Source: Metellina segmentata
Lineage: Eukaryota; Arthropoda; Arachnida; Araneae; Tetragnathidae
Length of the DNA stretch: 64,000 nucleotides
Direction: 5' to 3'
NCBI GenBank assembly: GCA_947359465.1
Contig: OX375873.1
Location: 38,288,437-38,352,436, forward strand
The notes beneath the pieces were generated by a model. That model saw nothing but the letters and a program-made list of their open reading frames with translations. It was not told where the DNA came from and did not search any database. The position numbers and the translations under genes are program-made. This document shows positions 1 to 10,789 of this stretch, in pieces (within the stretch, counting starts at the first letter, position 1; the number at the start of each line of letters is the position of its first letter).

Positions 1-21
1 TAGTACATGTAACTCCGTACT

Positions 22-60
22 AAGGTACCTCCTTTTTGTAGAGGTACCTCCTTTTTACAG
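22..60. repeat. Two-copy 19-bp tandem repeat
   Basis: The unit AGGTACCTCCTTTTT occurs twice, starting at 23 and 42, with a spacing of 19 bp. Each unit begins with the palindrome AGGTACCT. It is probably slippage or the end of a longer array cut by the window edge. Confidence 0.7.
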
Positions 61-1900
61 CAAACACCTCAATTGACGTCCGACCAATGGTACATCAAAA
101 TTTAGCATTTAATTCTTGCCATTTATAAAGCGTGCTTTGCGACGAAGGTAAGCTGCTTCGCCCTACGTTAGTCATATGTCCTCTCTGATACGAGCAGAAC
201 AAAGTTAAATTCGATCCCAAACACTTTTTTTCCCAACAGAAGACATATTTTTCTCTTTCATAAAAATTACGGACAGTTTAACACACATCAGCCTCAGCGC
301 ACTGCGAGTCAAGTATACAACATCAATCATGTAAACTTCGGATACACTCTTTTATCCACTAATCCCAGAGTAGAGAAACGAAAACTTTCAAGTTCCCGCA
401 ACTAAAGAAAAAAACAAAGAGAATCTATGAATCCGAGTCTGTACATTTCTCGGGTAAAGAAACCAGGGGGATTTTGTTTTCTATTTACTCAAGTAGAGAA
501 ATTACCCAAGTTAATCTTTTGTTGTACAGATAACTCTTGCGAGATTTCATGAGAGGTTTCTTTTTCCTCTTTTCTTCTTTTTCCTGTTTGTCTTAAAAGT
601 CTGAGTATACAAGCTTGGAGGAGAAAAAATATTTTTTTTTTCTCATTGCATCCTTTGCTTTCCCTTAAGAAGGGAGATCTATAGAAAGTTTATCCAGCTT
701 CCAACTCACGGCCCATTTCTCTTTGAAATCGATTAGCACTGGTTTTTATCTGGTAGAATGAACTTTAGAAATCGCCGCGTGCTTTCTTCGTTAGCTCAAC
801 TACTCAGGCTAAGTTGGAGCGTTTTTACTGGGAAAGCATCCTCAGCTCCATGCAGAATTATTCACAAAAATAGAAAACTCAACAGATAAATAGAAAAGCT
901 GGGATTTCTACTGCTTCAAACATTCTTGGAATTGAGGAATGTTTTAACGTATCTTCCTTTAGCATTAATTTAGATAAATTACTTCAAGAATTTTTCTTTC
1001 AAGTTTTTTTGTTGCTTTCAGTTTTAGTATGTAGCTTTTGAGGAAGTTATTATATTTCGCAGAACATGAGCAGTGCCCTGCTGTTAAGGTCAAGTCAAGG
1101 TTACTTTAAAAATAAGTTATGTAAGCTGAATTTAAGTTGTTTTAAAGTTATTATTCAAATACCACATTGAAATGAATATGTATTCAATATTTTTTTTGAT
1201 AAATTTAATTTGACATGAGATAAGATAAAAAAAATAGTGTATGAGAGGATTGCTAAATATAGAGAGCGCTAACTTTTTACGATAGTATGCATTTCCTGTT
1301 TATTTTACATTCCGAAAGTGACACAATTTGGCACACAACTTATATAATTTGTATCGTATCGTTTCTTGCATTCGACAAATGTTTTCACTTTTTATCGAAT
1401 TTATTTTTCATTTAAGTGAGAAACATGACCTGCGCAGGTGTAAGTTTCTGTTCCAAATTGTGTTGCTCTTTAACTGTCCCACACAAGCAATTTAGTGGCG
1501 GAGGGCCAACTTCGCCAAAATGGCAATAAATGACATTAGTTGGTAACCGGTAATATTTTCTTTGTCTACTGTCGTTTTTTATGTTCAAACTAAATAGTCA
1601 GTTATAAGGTAAATACATAAAAAAGCGGACTTACAATTTATACAGTTTTATCTCTTACTCATTTCGCTTAGGATGCCTCATTTGTAAGTGGCAAATGGCA
1701 ACAAATATAGCACGCATAATGTAATTCCTCGTGAATCAATTCTGTGAATGGAAAATGCACTGTATTTTTCATCAAATTTAGATTTTACATGACACAAATG
1801 GTATCAGTAGTTTTAAAAACGGTTTTATAAAGTTTGATTTAGTTAAAACTACCTACTATTACATCTATGATGAAGTCAATCAACTAGCGAATAAATCCTA
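61..1900. other. AT-rich non-coding stretch
   Basis: No open frame of useful length, RNA gene or recognisable repeat was found here. The sequence has many short A and T runs. A 14-base match, TTTAACTGTCCCAC, near 1470 recurs near 6752 inside the duplicated block described there, so a very diverged repeat copy may end in this stretch. Confidence 0.5.
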
Positions 1901-1914
1901 AGAGCAGTGGTTTC

Positions 1915-1965
1915 CAAACATTTCAATCCTCGGACCCCTTTAGAGTACAAAATGAAATAGGACAT
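1915..1965 (+). mobile_element. hAT-like transposon terminus (single end)
   Basis: The sequence starting CAGTGGTTTCCAAACATTTC and running to GGACCCCTTT resembles the terminal inverted repeat of hAT transposons of the Charlie/Buster type, which begin CAGTGGTTCTCAAAC and contain a GGACCCC core. This is recall of a family pattern, not a search. No inverted partner (AACCACTG) was found downstream, so this would be a solo or truncated end. Confidence 0.4.
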
Positions 1966-2524
1966 ATATGGGCCTAAATAGGATACGTCTTACCTTTCAA
2001 AACCGGGGGTACCACTCTTGATGTTTGAGTACCACAATAAAGTGTAAGTGCAAAAAATTTAATAACATGAATATATATAAATAATACAGAAAGGAACGAT
2101 ATCGCGTTCAAAAGAGCATTAAACAAAGAGTGTTTTAAATCATCATTTCTCTTGCGTTAATGCAATCATCTAATCGCAGCGAAAAGCTGAGTCACGAAAA
2201 TGCGTAATACCGTTCACATAAATTTAGTCTAGCTCCGGCCTTCTTTCTGTGAGCACAATATTTGAGGTGTTATTTGTTTCGTATATTTGCGCTTTATAAA
2301 TAATAATAGAAATAAAACTTAAACATTTAATACTTGTTTAGATACCGGACTTCAAAGCGTGGAAAATCGCAAAAATTTCAAAATGTCCAAATCTATGCAT
2401 AATAAACATCAGATGAATTATAGAAAACGTCAACAGGAAAATAGATCGAGATTTAATAAATTCAAGAAGATCCAGACATTCGATGCTGAGTGTCATAGGG
2501 AAAATGTATGTTGATAGTTCAAAA

Positions 2525-2645
2525 TTATGTGATGTTGTCCTCTTACCTTTCCCGTTGAGATTAATCCCGGACCGTCGTCTATAGCCCTTTGTATTGCTAC
2601 AGAACGACCGTTGATTTAAAATACCTACCTACCTCGAGTATTTGC
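2525..2645 (+). mobile_element. SINE 3' fragment
   Basis: The segment matches the 3' part of the SINE at 4951-5287: a GTTGTCCTC block, then TTAATCCCGGACCGTCGTC, then AGCCC.TTGT.TTGCT and an ACGACCGTTGATT block. It ends in an ACCT-rich tail (ACCTACCTACC) instead of the ATTACC tail of the better copy. The tRNA-like head is missing, so it is 5' truncated. Confidence 0.7.
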
Positions 2646-2944
2646 TTCTTCAGATAGATAATACATTATTGACTTTTACTTTTATAGATTCTAAATTCCG
2701 TGAATTCTGTTTCATGGAAATATGTTCAGTACTTTGAAATTACATGTATAATTTATAGGTTTCTTGAATTTATATTATTGTTATTTGACACAATAGATTT
2801 TATTATTATTGTTTGCCATAATTTTTATTTTGAAGCCGTATTGTTGTGCTAAGGATTTGATGAGGACAACGAAGAGAGTATTACTAGCATGTTTCGCTTA
2901 GCTGACTACTGTACATATGTAGTAGTTCAATTTAAGTCTCACTT

Positions 2945-3170
2945 TGGAAACACAACGGGCTATTGACAACTTTCCGGTATCAATCGCAAAGGGAAAGATG
3001 CGAGGAAAACGTCGTAGCTTTGAACAACAAGCCAGATGACGATGTCATTACTTAAAATTCCATCCCACTTTTCAAATTTCCACGCTACACCAACTAAGGG
3101 ACATTTGAGTCAACGACAGATTTAAAGCCCACTAGCCCCTCGTACACGGCCGTCCATGGACTATATTGAA
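2945..3170 (-). mobile_element. SINE copy, reverse orientation, diverged
   Basis: Read on the minus strand, this segment follows the body of the SINE at 4951-5287: TTGTCGTGGACTCAAATGTC and the block with TTGGTGTAGCGTGGAAATTTG, then the ATCTGGC block and CTTTCCC, ending with the CAATAGCCCGTTGTGTT block. Several indels and substitutions indicate an old insertion. No tRNA-like head is visible on its 5' side. Confidence 0.6.
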
Positions 3171-3389
3171 TTTCGAACAAACAACACTCTGTTACTAATG
3201 CGCGACTATACCAACTGGGTTACAGTTACACGAAGTTGATCAATGAAGTTTGCTGAGCAATCCTAGGTGTTGTCAAGTAGGACAACATGATATGCACGTT
3301 TTTTTGTAACAGTAATATTCGCTTAAATAATAACGGAGAGGTATACACTACCTTCAATAATGGACCGGACAGCAAGTTGTGATGGTATA

Positions 3390-3810
3390 ATACATGCTTT
3401 AATAGGGGATGCTCCCCTACGTGCTGCCAATTACACTAGCAACCCTTCTGGGCATAGTCGAATGTCGCCAGCTCAGCTGTAGATTTCAGACGTGGTTCCC
3501 TGTTCCGTAAGCGTCGCTCTGACGCGTCTTACAAATGTGATATGAGGTTGAAGTCGGGACTCTGAGCATGCCAGGGAAGACGTTTTACATCCATATTTTG
3601 ACACCATTGCTCGACAGAAGCTGCAACATGACATGGAACGTCGTCGTCCTGGAAGCAACATTCGTCCATTTCATAAAATTGCCAGAGCGTATGAAAAACC
3701 TGATTGTCCAAAACGTTCATGCAGGCGTCGGCGTTCAATTGACCCGGAACAACATGCAAAGGTCCCAGGCCATACCACGAAAAACACCTCAAACAAGTAG
3801 TCGGATTTTA
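3390..3810 (-). pseudogene. Tc1-like transposase remnant (C-terminal part)
   Basis: On the minus strand an open frame (3792 to 3529) reads as the second half of a Tc1 DDE transposase. It has a GLGPLHVVPGQLNADA segment (the family has GLGPL.P..G.LNA), then a CCFQDDDVPCHV block carrying the second catalytic Asp (family FQDDNARCH), then WHAQSPDFNLISHL, equivalent to WPAQSPDLNPIEHL. The third catalytic Glu is replaced: the motif reads ISHL rather than IEHL. A stop follows immediately and the RRVRA and TLTEQ part continues in another frame (down to about 3473). The N-terminal DNA-binding half is absent and I see no terminal inverted repeats. It is a dead, 5'-truncated copy of a Tc1 lineage different from the one at 21 kb. 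Confidence 0.8.
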
Positions 3811-3923
3811 TGCAAATCCGCTGGTGTCCGGTCCATTATTGTAGTGTGTTTAGTGAAATATAATTATAAGACTGGCTTGTGTTTCTTCCCACCCTATAAA
3901 ATACCATTTTGTTTACCACACAC

Positions 3924-3945
3924 AAAGAGAGAGAGAGAAAGAGAT
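3924..3945. repeat. GA-rich microsatellite
   Basis: A short run of AGAGAGAGAGAG with one AAA interruption follows a CACACACA segment. Confidence 0.8.
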
Positions 3946-4124
3946 GGGCTATGTCTGGTAATTTTATTTCATAGATTTTAGTTTCATTTCGATGTATTTC
4001 TTCATTTCCGATTATTTTGATAATTTTCTAAAAGTTGGCATGTATTCAAATTGAGTTTTGTATTCAAGGTCACAAAAATAAGTTAGTAGATGTGAATATG
4101 ATACAATGTAATAGTTGGGTTGGC

Positions 4125-4200
4125 GGGTTTTTAATTAACGTCGAACTGGAGCAACACACTGGGATCAACCCTCTTGGCGAAAGATCCGAGTTAAACACCA
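4125..4200 (-). mobile_element. SINE 3' fragment, reverse orientation
   Basis: ATTAACGTCGAACTGGAGCA followed by ACACACTGGGATCAA and GAAAGATCCGAG is the reverse complement of the 3' end of the SINE at 4951-5287. Part of the middle is deleted. Confidence 0.6.
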
Positions 4201-4814
4201 CGTATGAATGATCAGATGACTAGATATACAGTAGAAAGTCCAAAAAACAATGTCCTCCGGACTTCGGCCATTCTGGATTTTGGATTATATGCATTTTTTT
4301 TTCCAAAAAACTTCTAGCTAACCTTCCCCCCCCCCCTCGCGCGAATTTTGCATTTGCAACAGTAAAATAGCATATACGTATATATAAATAGGAAATATTT
4401 TTTAAAAATAAAAAATTTTTAGTACCATGCAAGAAATTTCACTAGCAAATGTTCGAATTTTTCACTATGGTATTTACTCTGAACATGTCCCTTATTTCAC
4501 GTTGTTTCATAAATTAGGTCCAAGTTTACCTCCTTGATTTTTAAAAATTATCGGAAAAATGTGAGAAAAACAAAATAAAACGCTGGTTTGAGCAAAACAT
4601 CCGGATTTTGGACAATTCTGGATTTTGATCATTTGGATTTGGGACTTTGAACTGTAGTACTTGGTGGAAATCTATATGGCGACAGGGGCGTTGACCTTGA
4701 TGATTGTATGGGTGATACACTTTCAATTCTGATAATCCAACCCTTCTTCCCATTCAATAGGTGGTTATCAAAATAAAAGAATCTCGCAAGAATTTTTCAA
4801 GTAGGTAGGTATTA

Positions 4815-4905
4815 TAATTAATGTCACAATGGGACATCAACGATGATTCGGGAACAATTCCGAATGTAAAGATCCGAGGAAAACATAACATAATTTTAAA
4901 TCATA
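4815..4905 (-). mobile_element. SINE 3' fragment, reverse orientation, diverged
   Basis: The order of blocks AATTAATGTC, CATCAACGATGATTCGGGA, AAAGATCCGAGGA and ATAATTTTAAATC follows the reverse complement of the SINE 3' half, with about one difference every few bases. It lies just upstream of the best SINE copy but in the opposite orientation. Confidence 0.5.
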
Positions 4906-4950
4906 TGAATTTTTCATTTACCCTTATTGAAACTAATTTATCCCTATGTT

Positions 4951-5287
4951 CGCGCCAACCAACCGGTATAGTGGTTAAGGTGTTAGCCTCTAGATAGGAA
5001 GGTTCCTGGTTCGAATCCGGGTCCGGGCATGGATGTTTGTAAGCGTATGGTGTAGAGGCGGCTGGTGCACCTTAAATCTGTCCTGGCCGAAAGTCCTCAC
5101 GTTGGGTTGGCGTGGAAGTTTGGAGAGTGGGGTGCCAGCTCAGGTGTTGCTTCGTCATCTGACCGTGGTTCAAAATTACGAGGTGTTGTCCTCGAATCTT
5201 TCCCTTAAGGGACTGATTCCGGACCGTCGTCAATAGCCCGTTGTGTTGCTCTAGTACGACGTTAACTAAAATTACCATTACCATTAC
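4951..5287 (+). mobile_element. tRNA-derived SINE, nearly full length
   Basis: This is the best copy in the window. The head resembles a tRNA: an A-box-like TATAGTGGTTAAG at 4967-4979 and a consensus B box GGTTCGAATCC at 5008-5018, the two internal promoters of RNA polymerase III. The body of about 250 bp is unrelated to tRNA and contains GGCGTGGAAGTTTGGAGAGT and GGACCGTCGTCAATAGCCCG. The tail is a short run of ATTACC units. SINEs encode no protein and depend on a LINE partner for copying, which I could not identify here. At least ten related fragments occur in this window in both orientations (listed separately), so the family is abundant. The head is SINE-like rather than a functional tRNA gene because it lacks a clear acceptor stem and continues straight into the body. 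Confidence 0.85.
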
Positions 5288-5531
5288 CCTATGTTGGCGT
5301 TATTCGGTAATACATTAATTTCATTCATTCATTTGGTGTAATTGGAGTTGGCCAATCAACTATCACATTTCAATGCTGAAATTTCATTTTTAATTTTTAT
5401 TGGCGAAGTGCTACAAATCGTATTCAAAAGACAAGCCCAATTGCTGGTACGACCGATATACGTTTAAGAAACTCTACCACCATCTTCATTTAGTTTGGCA
5501 GAATAAACCTCATTGGATAATCGGTTCTTTG

Positions 5532-5822
5532 CTGTAAGGGATTGATCCCGAACCGTCGTCGTTTTGTTGGCGTGGAAGTTTGGAGAGTGGGGTGCCAGCT
5601 CAGGTGTTGCTTCGTCATCTGACCGTGGTTCAAAATTACGAGGTGCTGTCCTCGGATCTTTCCCTTAAGGGACTGATCCCGGATGGTCGTCAATAGCCCG
5701 TTGTGTTGCTCTAGTACGACGTTAACTAAAAAATTACCAATTACCAATTACCCGAACCGTCGTCAATAACCCGTTGTGTTGCTCTAGTACGACGTTAACT
5801 AAAATTACCATTACCTTACCTC
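5532..5822 (+). mobile_element. Head-to-tail cluster of three truncated SINE copies
   Basis: Three 3' fragments of the SINE lie in the same orientation: a short piece (AAGGGATTGATCCCGAACCG) at 5537-5560, a long piece from TTGGCGTGGAAGTTTGG to the ATTACC tail (about 5563-5754), and another 3' end (GAACCGTCGTCAATAACCCG to ATTACC) at 5754-5822. The junctions fall at the ATTACC tails. The long piece is almost identical to the copy at 4951-5287, so it is young or has been gene-converted. Confidence 0.8.
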
Positions 5823-6740
5823 ATTGGATAAAAATATTTTTATAATTCTTACGTTACTTTTAGTAATTTTTAATTTTACAGGTAATTTTATATTTTTACC
5901 CGTCATTATAACAGTCTTTTTATGGCATCGCTATTTCTGTATTCACTAAAAAGTAAAAAGAAATTGCTTTGAGAATCTAATGGAAGCCACAAACACTTCC
6001 ATTACTCGAGATAACATAAGAACTGAGAATATCACTCGGTATATCTTCTTTACTTTCGTAAACAGAACCCTCTAAAGTGTTTCTTGATTTATCGATGACA
6101 TTAAAGAAAGGAAAGGGCCGTCATTCCATGCAACATTTCGCCGCAAGAAAAATTTTAAAATTATTCCCCATTTTTACCCCTTTGTCCTTCTGGTTTCTTT
6201 TCTATTTTAATAGCCGTTTCAAAACACAAAGAACCGAGTACGAAAAAAAAAACACTCACCTTAATCTAATTACATCCAAACCTCGTAAAGTATTTCGAAA
6301 ATCCTTCGTGGAAATATAGTAACGAGTTTAAATTCCATATTAATTACCAGCAAATTAGTACATAATTTAGCTTATAGTACAAACACGACAAGATCCTATT
6401 AGTTTAAGGGGAGAAATAAAAAAAAAACTACATCTTCAGTTATTCGCACGGCATAAATAAAAACTTTTTTTTTTGCTGAAAGGACATCACTTCCTGTAAA
6501 CTTAAAAAAAGATGTCATAATGTATTCCGCATTAATCTGTTTCTGATGACACCCATGATAGGAGCGATAATTAACTTTGTAGCACGCCGTATTTATAAAA
6601 AAGGTCTAATTATGTTTTAGATACACAAACGCCCGTGTAGGAATTAATATTGCGATGTTTTTACTCGTAAAATATTTCGTAAGCATTATGTCAATTTAAA
6701 CTCCCTGGAGAGTAGTTCTGCTATTCGCTTTGCTAATGAT
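5823..6740. other. AT-rich non-coding stretch
   Basis: There are A and T homopolymer runs and no supported gene. An 80-codon open frame at 6077-6319 has a low-complexity, basic, Phe/Lys-rich translation and no recognised domain; I regard it as chance. Confidence 0.5.
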
Positions 6741-6960
6741 TGCCATGATATTTAACTGTCCCACGATAGATAATTTCCTACGGAAGTGCAGGAAGGGATG
6801 TAGTACAAATGTCCTTACCCGGCTTAATTACAAAACAACGCATGATTAATGATTTTGGGGTTCTTTCAACTCAAAATCATTTGATGGTTCGTTAACCCAA
6901 ATCGATCCAAATATTTGAAACTATAAAAAATGTATTTAGCATAATAACTCTACAGAGAAA
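6741..6960 (+). repeat. Diverged direct duplication, copy 1
   Basis: This block shares its order of motifs with 7305-7510: CCATGATA.TTAACTGTC, GGAAGTGCAGGAAG.GATGT, TTACAAAACAA, ATGATTAA.GATTTTGG and GATCC.AATATTTGAAA. The offset is about 564 bp. The function is unknown; it may be a repeat family that I do not recognise. Confidence 0.7.
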
Positions 6961-7304
6961 TAAAACATAAAAAGAGTGCTAAAGCTTCAAAACATCGCTA
7001 ATAAAGAAGATAAGAACGTAGGTAAAACTGATCTACAGCTATTATGGGGTGGGGCAAAACATGTGCCATCACCGATAAAACTGGTCAATAGCTATTTTGG
7101 TTTAACGAAACGTCCACCAATTTCACTTGCTGTTGGTAGGCATCTTATTACACCCTCGGAATAACAATAGAAACGTTTTTTAATCCTGGCTTCGTTCATC
7201 CCTTCATCATGATTCATCTTTTTGGCGTCTTTAGTACTCATTATTTCCCTATTATTAATTACGTAGCATACTTTAGTACCTTGTAATATTCTGGTGGCAA
7301 CTAT

Positions 7305-7510
7305 TACCATGATAGTTAACTGTCATCCAATAATGTCCTGTGGAAGTGCAGGAAGAGATGTTTAGGAAATCTCCCCTAAGGAAAAGTTCGTTACAAAACA
7401 AATGTATGATTAAAGATGATTTTGGAGATTGTAAATTTATAATGATTCATTAGCCCTAATTGATCCGAATATTTGAAATTTAAAAATATGAAAATCGTAG
7501 TAATAATCAC
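7305..7510 (+). repeat. Diverged direct duplication, copy 2
   Basis: This is the second copy of the block at 6741-6960, with the same motif order and several indels. A 250-codon-scale search of both copies gives no shared open frame, which argues against a coding origin. Confidence 0.7.
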
Positions 7511-7637
7511 AAAATAGCAACATAATACCGCAATACCTAAAAGATGTGTTCACTTTTATGTATAGAAGACAAAATACACGCTTCGACATAGTGCAGAAAT
7601 TCAAGCTACAGGAGTCTGCAGTTGAGGTTAAGGTCAC

Positions 7638-7788
7638 GTTCACATGAGGCGTTTCAACGCGCGTATGGCGAGGCTTGTAAGGTCTCACCATTTAATTATG
7701 TTTATTTATTCCTCTAATATAAGTATCATCTTTGCGACCTTGAAGAGCGGGACCCTGATAGCCTCGCCAAATCGTGCTTCATGTGAAC
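7638..7788. mobile_element. Short inverted-repeat element (MITE)
   Basis: The left arm starts GTTCACATGAGGCG and reaches GGCGAGGCTTG near 7676. The right arm, read as reverse complement from 7788, starts GTTCACATGAAGCACG and reaches GGCGAGGCTATC. The arms are about 35-39 bp with one gap, and the whole element is about 151 bp. There is no coding capacity. The size and structure fit a non-autonomous DNA transposon; the superfamily is uncertain because a clean target-site duplication is not visible. Confidence 0.6.
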
Positions 7789-7889
7789 TGGGCCTAAATT
7801 TGTAGTGGGCAATTTACATTTGTTGTGGAAAGACTGAACTCCTGTGTTCACAGCAAAATTACTTTCTGCGAACATGCGTATATAAATAA

Positions 7890-7893
<4 letters not shown>

Positions 7894-7954
<61 letters not shown>
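7894..7954. repeat. (TA)n microsatellite
   Basis: About 30 uninterrupted TA dinucleotides follow a short AATA-rich stretch. Confidence 0.98.
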
Positions 7955-7955
<1 letters not shown>

Positions 7956-7959
7956 GCAA

Positions 7960-8865
7960 CCGATGACTAATTCTATTTAGTAATTTCCTTTGAGTCATTC
8001 GAGTTGCCTTTCATTTTTATTTTACTACTTTCTAAATTTATTTTTATATAGGGGCTGGATATTTTATTTTTCTACTTTTTTTTATAGTTTCGTTGCAACG
8101 GAAGTTTGGTGTTATCGTTTAGTTGGACTGGGTAGTTGGTGGACATATGGAAACATGGAAAGTCGCACACCATTGGGAAAGAACTTATTCTAACAGCTGT
8201 AAGTGAGATAGTACGCACCGTGCTGCATAAGCTGGCTTTATCTACAGATATAATGTCACATTTAGGTGCAGTCCGGCTCTCGCAAGTTGGAAGTCCATTC
8301 AAGCGGTTTTCAACAAGTCTATTAGTTTAATTTGGAGACAGGTGGTAACGTAAACGAATAGCTTCCTCAATTCGGGCATACTCAGAGCGGATTCTGGTAC
8401 CAGGATTACTGTTCGTTATGGAAAGAGTAAAAGCAGTGTCAATACGTTAATGTGTTGGCGGATGGAGATGATCGGAGTCTCAATTTCTGTCGATATTCAT
8501 GCTCTTGAGTACTGCAATCTACTCCCACCAAAACTTCACACCAAACAAAGGTTTTCCAAAATCGACTAACCGACTCTTCGGAGACGAATTTTACTCTCCG
8601 CTTCTTCAGAGGATGCTCCAAGACAAAACTCCACATGTATACATATATTTCGAATATATGTCATCCTATGATGTGGCATATTGGGAAAAGTTTAATAGTT
8701 TTTACAACACATTTCTGTCACAGAAAGTGAAATTTTTACTGCTGTTCTAAATTTATTAGAACCATGTTATCCTAGGTAAATCTTTTGATGTGCGCAAATG
8801 TTCTATTTTTAAATATATTGATAGGATTATTACACCACAAACATTTCAAATAAAATTTCTTGTAT
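7960..8865. other. Non-coding stretch
   Basis: Short open frames on both strands here lack recognisable domains. The phrase AGGATTACTGTTCG at about 8403 also occurs at 18662, in similar surroundings (a CGGGCAT or GAATATGCC block just before it), which hints at two copies of an unrecognised old repeat. Confidence 0.4.
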
Positions 8866-8869
8866 AGAA

Positions 8870-9690
8870 GAAGAAACCACTGCATATGCCACCCGACAAC
8901 CAGTACCAGGTCGGTCAAGGGCAATAACCACTTGGCAAGTCTGATACTTGGCGACAACTGCACGACGTCGGACTGTTCTGACAGACAGCTCCATTCAGCC
9001 CTGACGGCCGCATCAGGAATCATAGTTTCGATACAAGCTGCTTGCAGGAGACTCAGACACGTTGGTATCTATGCCAGACGTCAGGAGTTTGCATTCGCCC
9101 GACGTCTGCACAGAAACGCGTGCGTTTAAAATTCGAATTTGGAACACCGGCAGTGGAATCGACAACAATGGGCCAATGTCATGTTCAGTGACGAGTCCAG
9201 ATTTTTTCTGCAAACCTTTTCTCAGTGTACCACGATCTGTTGAGAACCTGGAACTCGTTTTCACCCTGGATATATAAAAAAAAGACATATTTTACTTCAG
9301 GAGGAGTCATGGTCTGAGCAGGTATCATGCTGGATGACCGCTCAAATCTCCGCTTCTATGACAGTGGTTCTGTTTCCGGTCAAAGATACAGGGACGAAGT
9401 CCTTGAGCCTACCGTTTGCTTGTTTCGAGGTACTGTTGATCCTGATTGCATATTCATAAATGGTAACGCGCCTCTTCACTGACCTGCCCTTGTCGACGCC
9501 TTCCTTCAAAGTAAAGATATCCAACGAGTGCAGTGGACTGCCAACTCTCCTGATCAGAATCCTGTAGAGCAGGTGTGAGGGATATGCTCGGGAGACATAT
9601 TGAAACCTTCCGCCTCTAACCAAGCTCATAGCCATAGGTGCAGTATTTCGCCAAACACAAGTCATACAACTTCACGCAACGGACGTACAT
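8870..9690 (+). pseudogene. Tc1-like transposase remnant
   Basis: The plus strand reads as a degraded Tc1 transposase across several frames. A helix-turn-helix-like segment (8860-9129 frame) contains TAASGIIVSIQAACRRLRHV, matching the family pattern of a T-x-V-S-x-x-T-x-x-R-L linker, and ends with GIYARR. The DDE domain begins near 9148 with QWNRQQWANVMFSDESRF, whose first catalytic Asp is at 9190-9192. The second catalytic block near 9450-9475 reads FINGNAPLH where the family has a D before N, so the Asp is lost. Traces of the C-terminal GRHIE segment appear near 9590. Stops and frameshifts occur throughout. The closest relatives by memory are the 'RPxxxRLTxRHRxxRxxW' group of spider Tcb1-type elements, distinct from the element at 21 kb. 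No terminal repeats were found. Confidence 0.75.
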
Positions 9691-9970
9691 ATTAATGAAG
9701 GATTAATAATGCACAAGAGAGAAATACACCATGGGTAAGTTAGAGAAATTGAATATGCAACTCCTGCAAATTGCAATGGGCAAATGCACTGATCTAAAAA
9801 CCTGGACCATATTTTGCAATTTAGGTAAAATAATCGAAAGATGATGATAATTAATCAAAAAGAAATAGCACTCGACCGTTAAATCGGTGATTCGCAGTAA
9901 AAGTCAAATTGTTAGCGACTTACTAGAAAGATTAAATCCTAGAGAATAGGGTGCATCATCCAAAGCAGAC

Positions 9971-10309
9971 AACGACCAAACGGTCTGGTGGCTAAGACCT
10001 CTAGATCGAAAAGTTCCTGGTTAGAATCAAGGTCAATGCATGGATGTATGTGAGCGAATGGTGATGCACCTTAGGATAAGCGCAGGCTGTGCACCTTAAA
10101 TCTATTGTAGTCCAAGTCCTCACGTTGGGTTGGTGTGGAAGTTTGGAGAGTGGGATTCCAGCTCATGTATTGTCTCGTCATCTGACCGTGTCTCAAAATT
10201 TCGTGGTGGTATCATCCGATCTTTCCCTTAGGGGATCGTTCACGGACCGTCGCCGATAACCCGTTGTGTTCCTCTTATACGACGTTAATTAAAAATTACC
10301 AAAGCATAC
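9971..10309 (+). mobile_element. tRNA-derived SINE, full length but diverged
   Basis: The copy follows the SINE at 4951-5287 along its length. The A-box region reads GGTCTGGTGGCTAAG and the B box has decayed to GGTTAGAATCAAG. The body contains TTGGTGTGGAAGTTTGGAGA and ACGGACCGTCGCCGATAACC, and the tail is AAAAATTACC. An extra segment (AGGATAAGCGCAGGCTGTGC) duplicates the GTGCACC block in the head-body junction. Confidence 0.8.
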
Positions 10310-10640
10310 AAATGTGGCGTCTTATCAGGAATTCGAACCATTAATTAACATTAATTAACTGTTATCATAAATTTTAACATTTACTGATATATGTTAAAAA
10401 GAACACTTTAATTAATTAAACTAAAACAAAAGTTGCAAAATTAAAATTTTTAAATATTAAAATTGATTACCATTTCCATCAGAATGTAAATTAAATTTGT
10501 CATAATTTCTAACACTAATACTATTGTTAACTACTTAAATTAAAAGTTAAAGTCAATTCCTAATAGCAAATGTTAAATTTATCCACTAGCTATAAATTAT
10601 AATTAATAATTGTTGACAAGCTGCGATATAAGCAGTAAAT
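10310..10640. other. Very AT-rich low-complexity DNA
   Basis: The stretch is built from TTAATTAA and ATTAAATT-like words with no gene. I see no ordered repeat unit. Confidence 0.6.
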
Positions 10641-10789
10641 AGCAATTCTTATCAAACTTCCATGTTTCCCCTTCTCCAAAACCAAAAGCAACAAAAAAAA
10701 AATTTAATCACTGCAATGTTGATTTAAGGTTTTGTGTACCTTTATCTAGGTTCAACCAATATTTCAATTTTTCATAACAAGCATTATAT

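Noticed and set aside
3568..3981. A 137-codon plus-strand frame.
   Set aside because: It is the antisense shadow of the Tc1 transposase remnant on the minus strand.
4951..5032. Possible functional tRNA gene.
   Set aside because: A and B boxes are present, but the acceptor stem is not formed and the sequence continues directly into the SINE body that is found in other copies.
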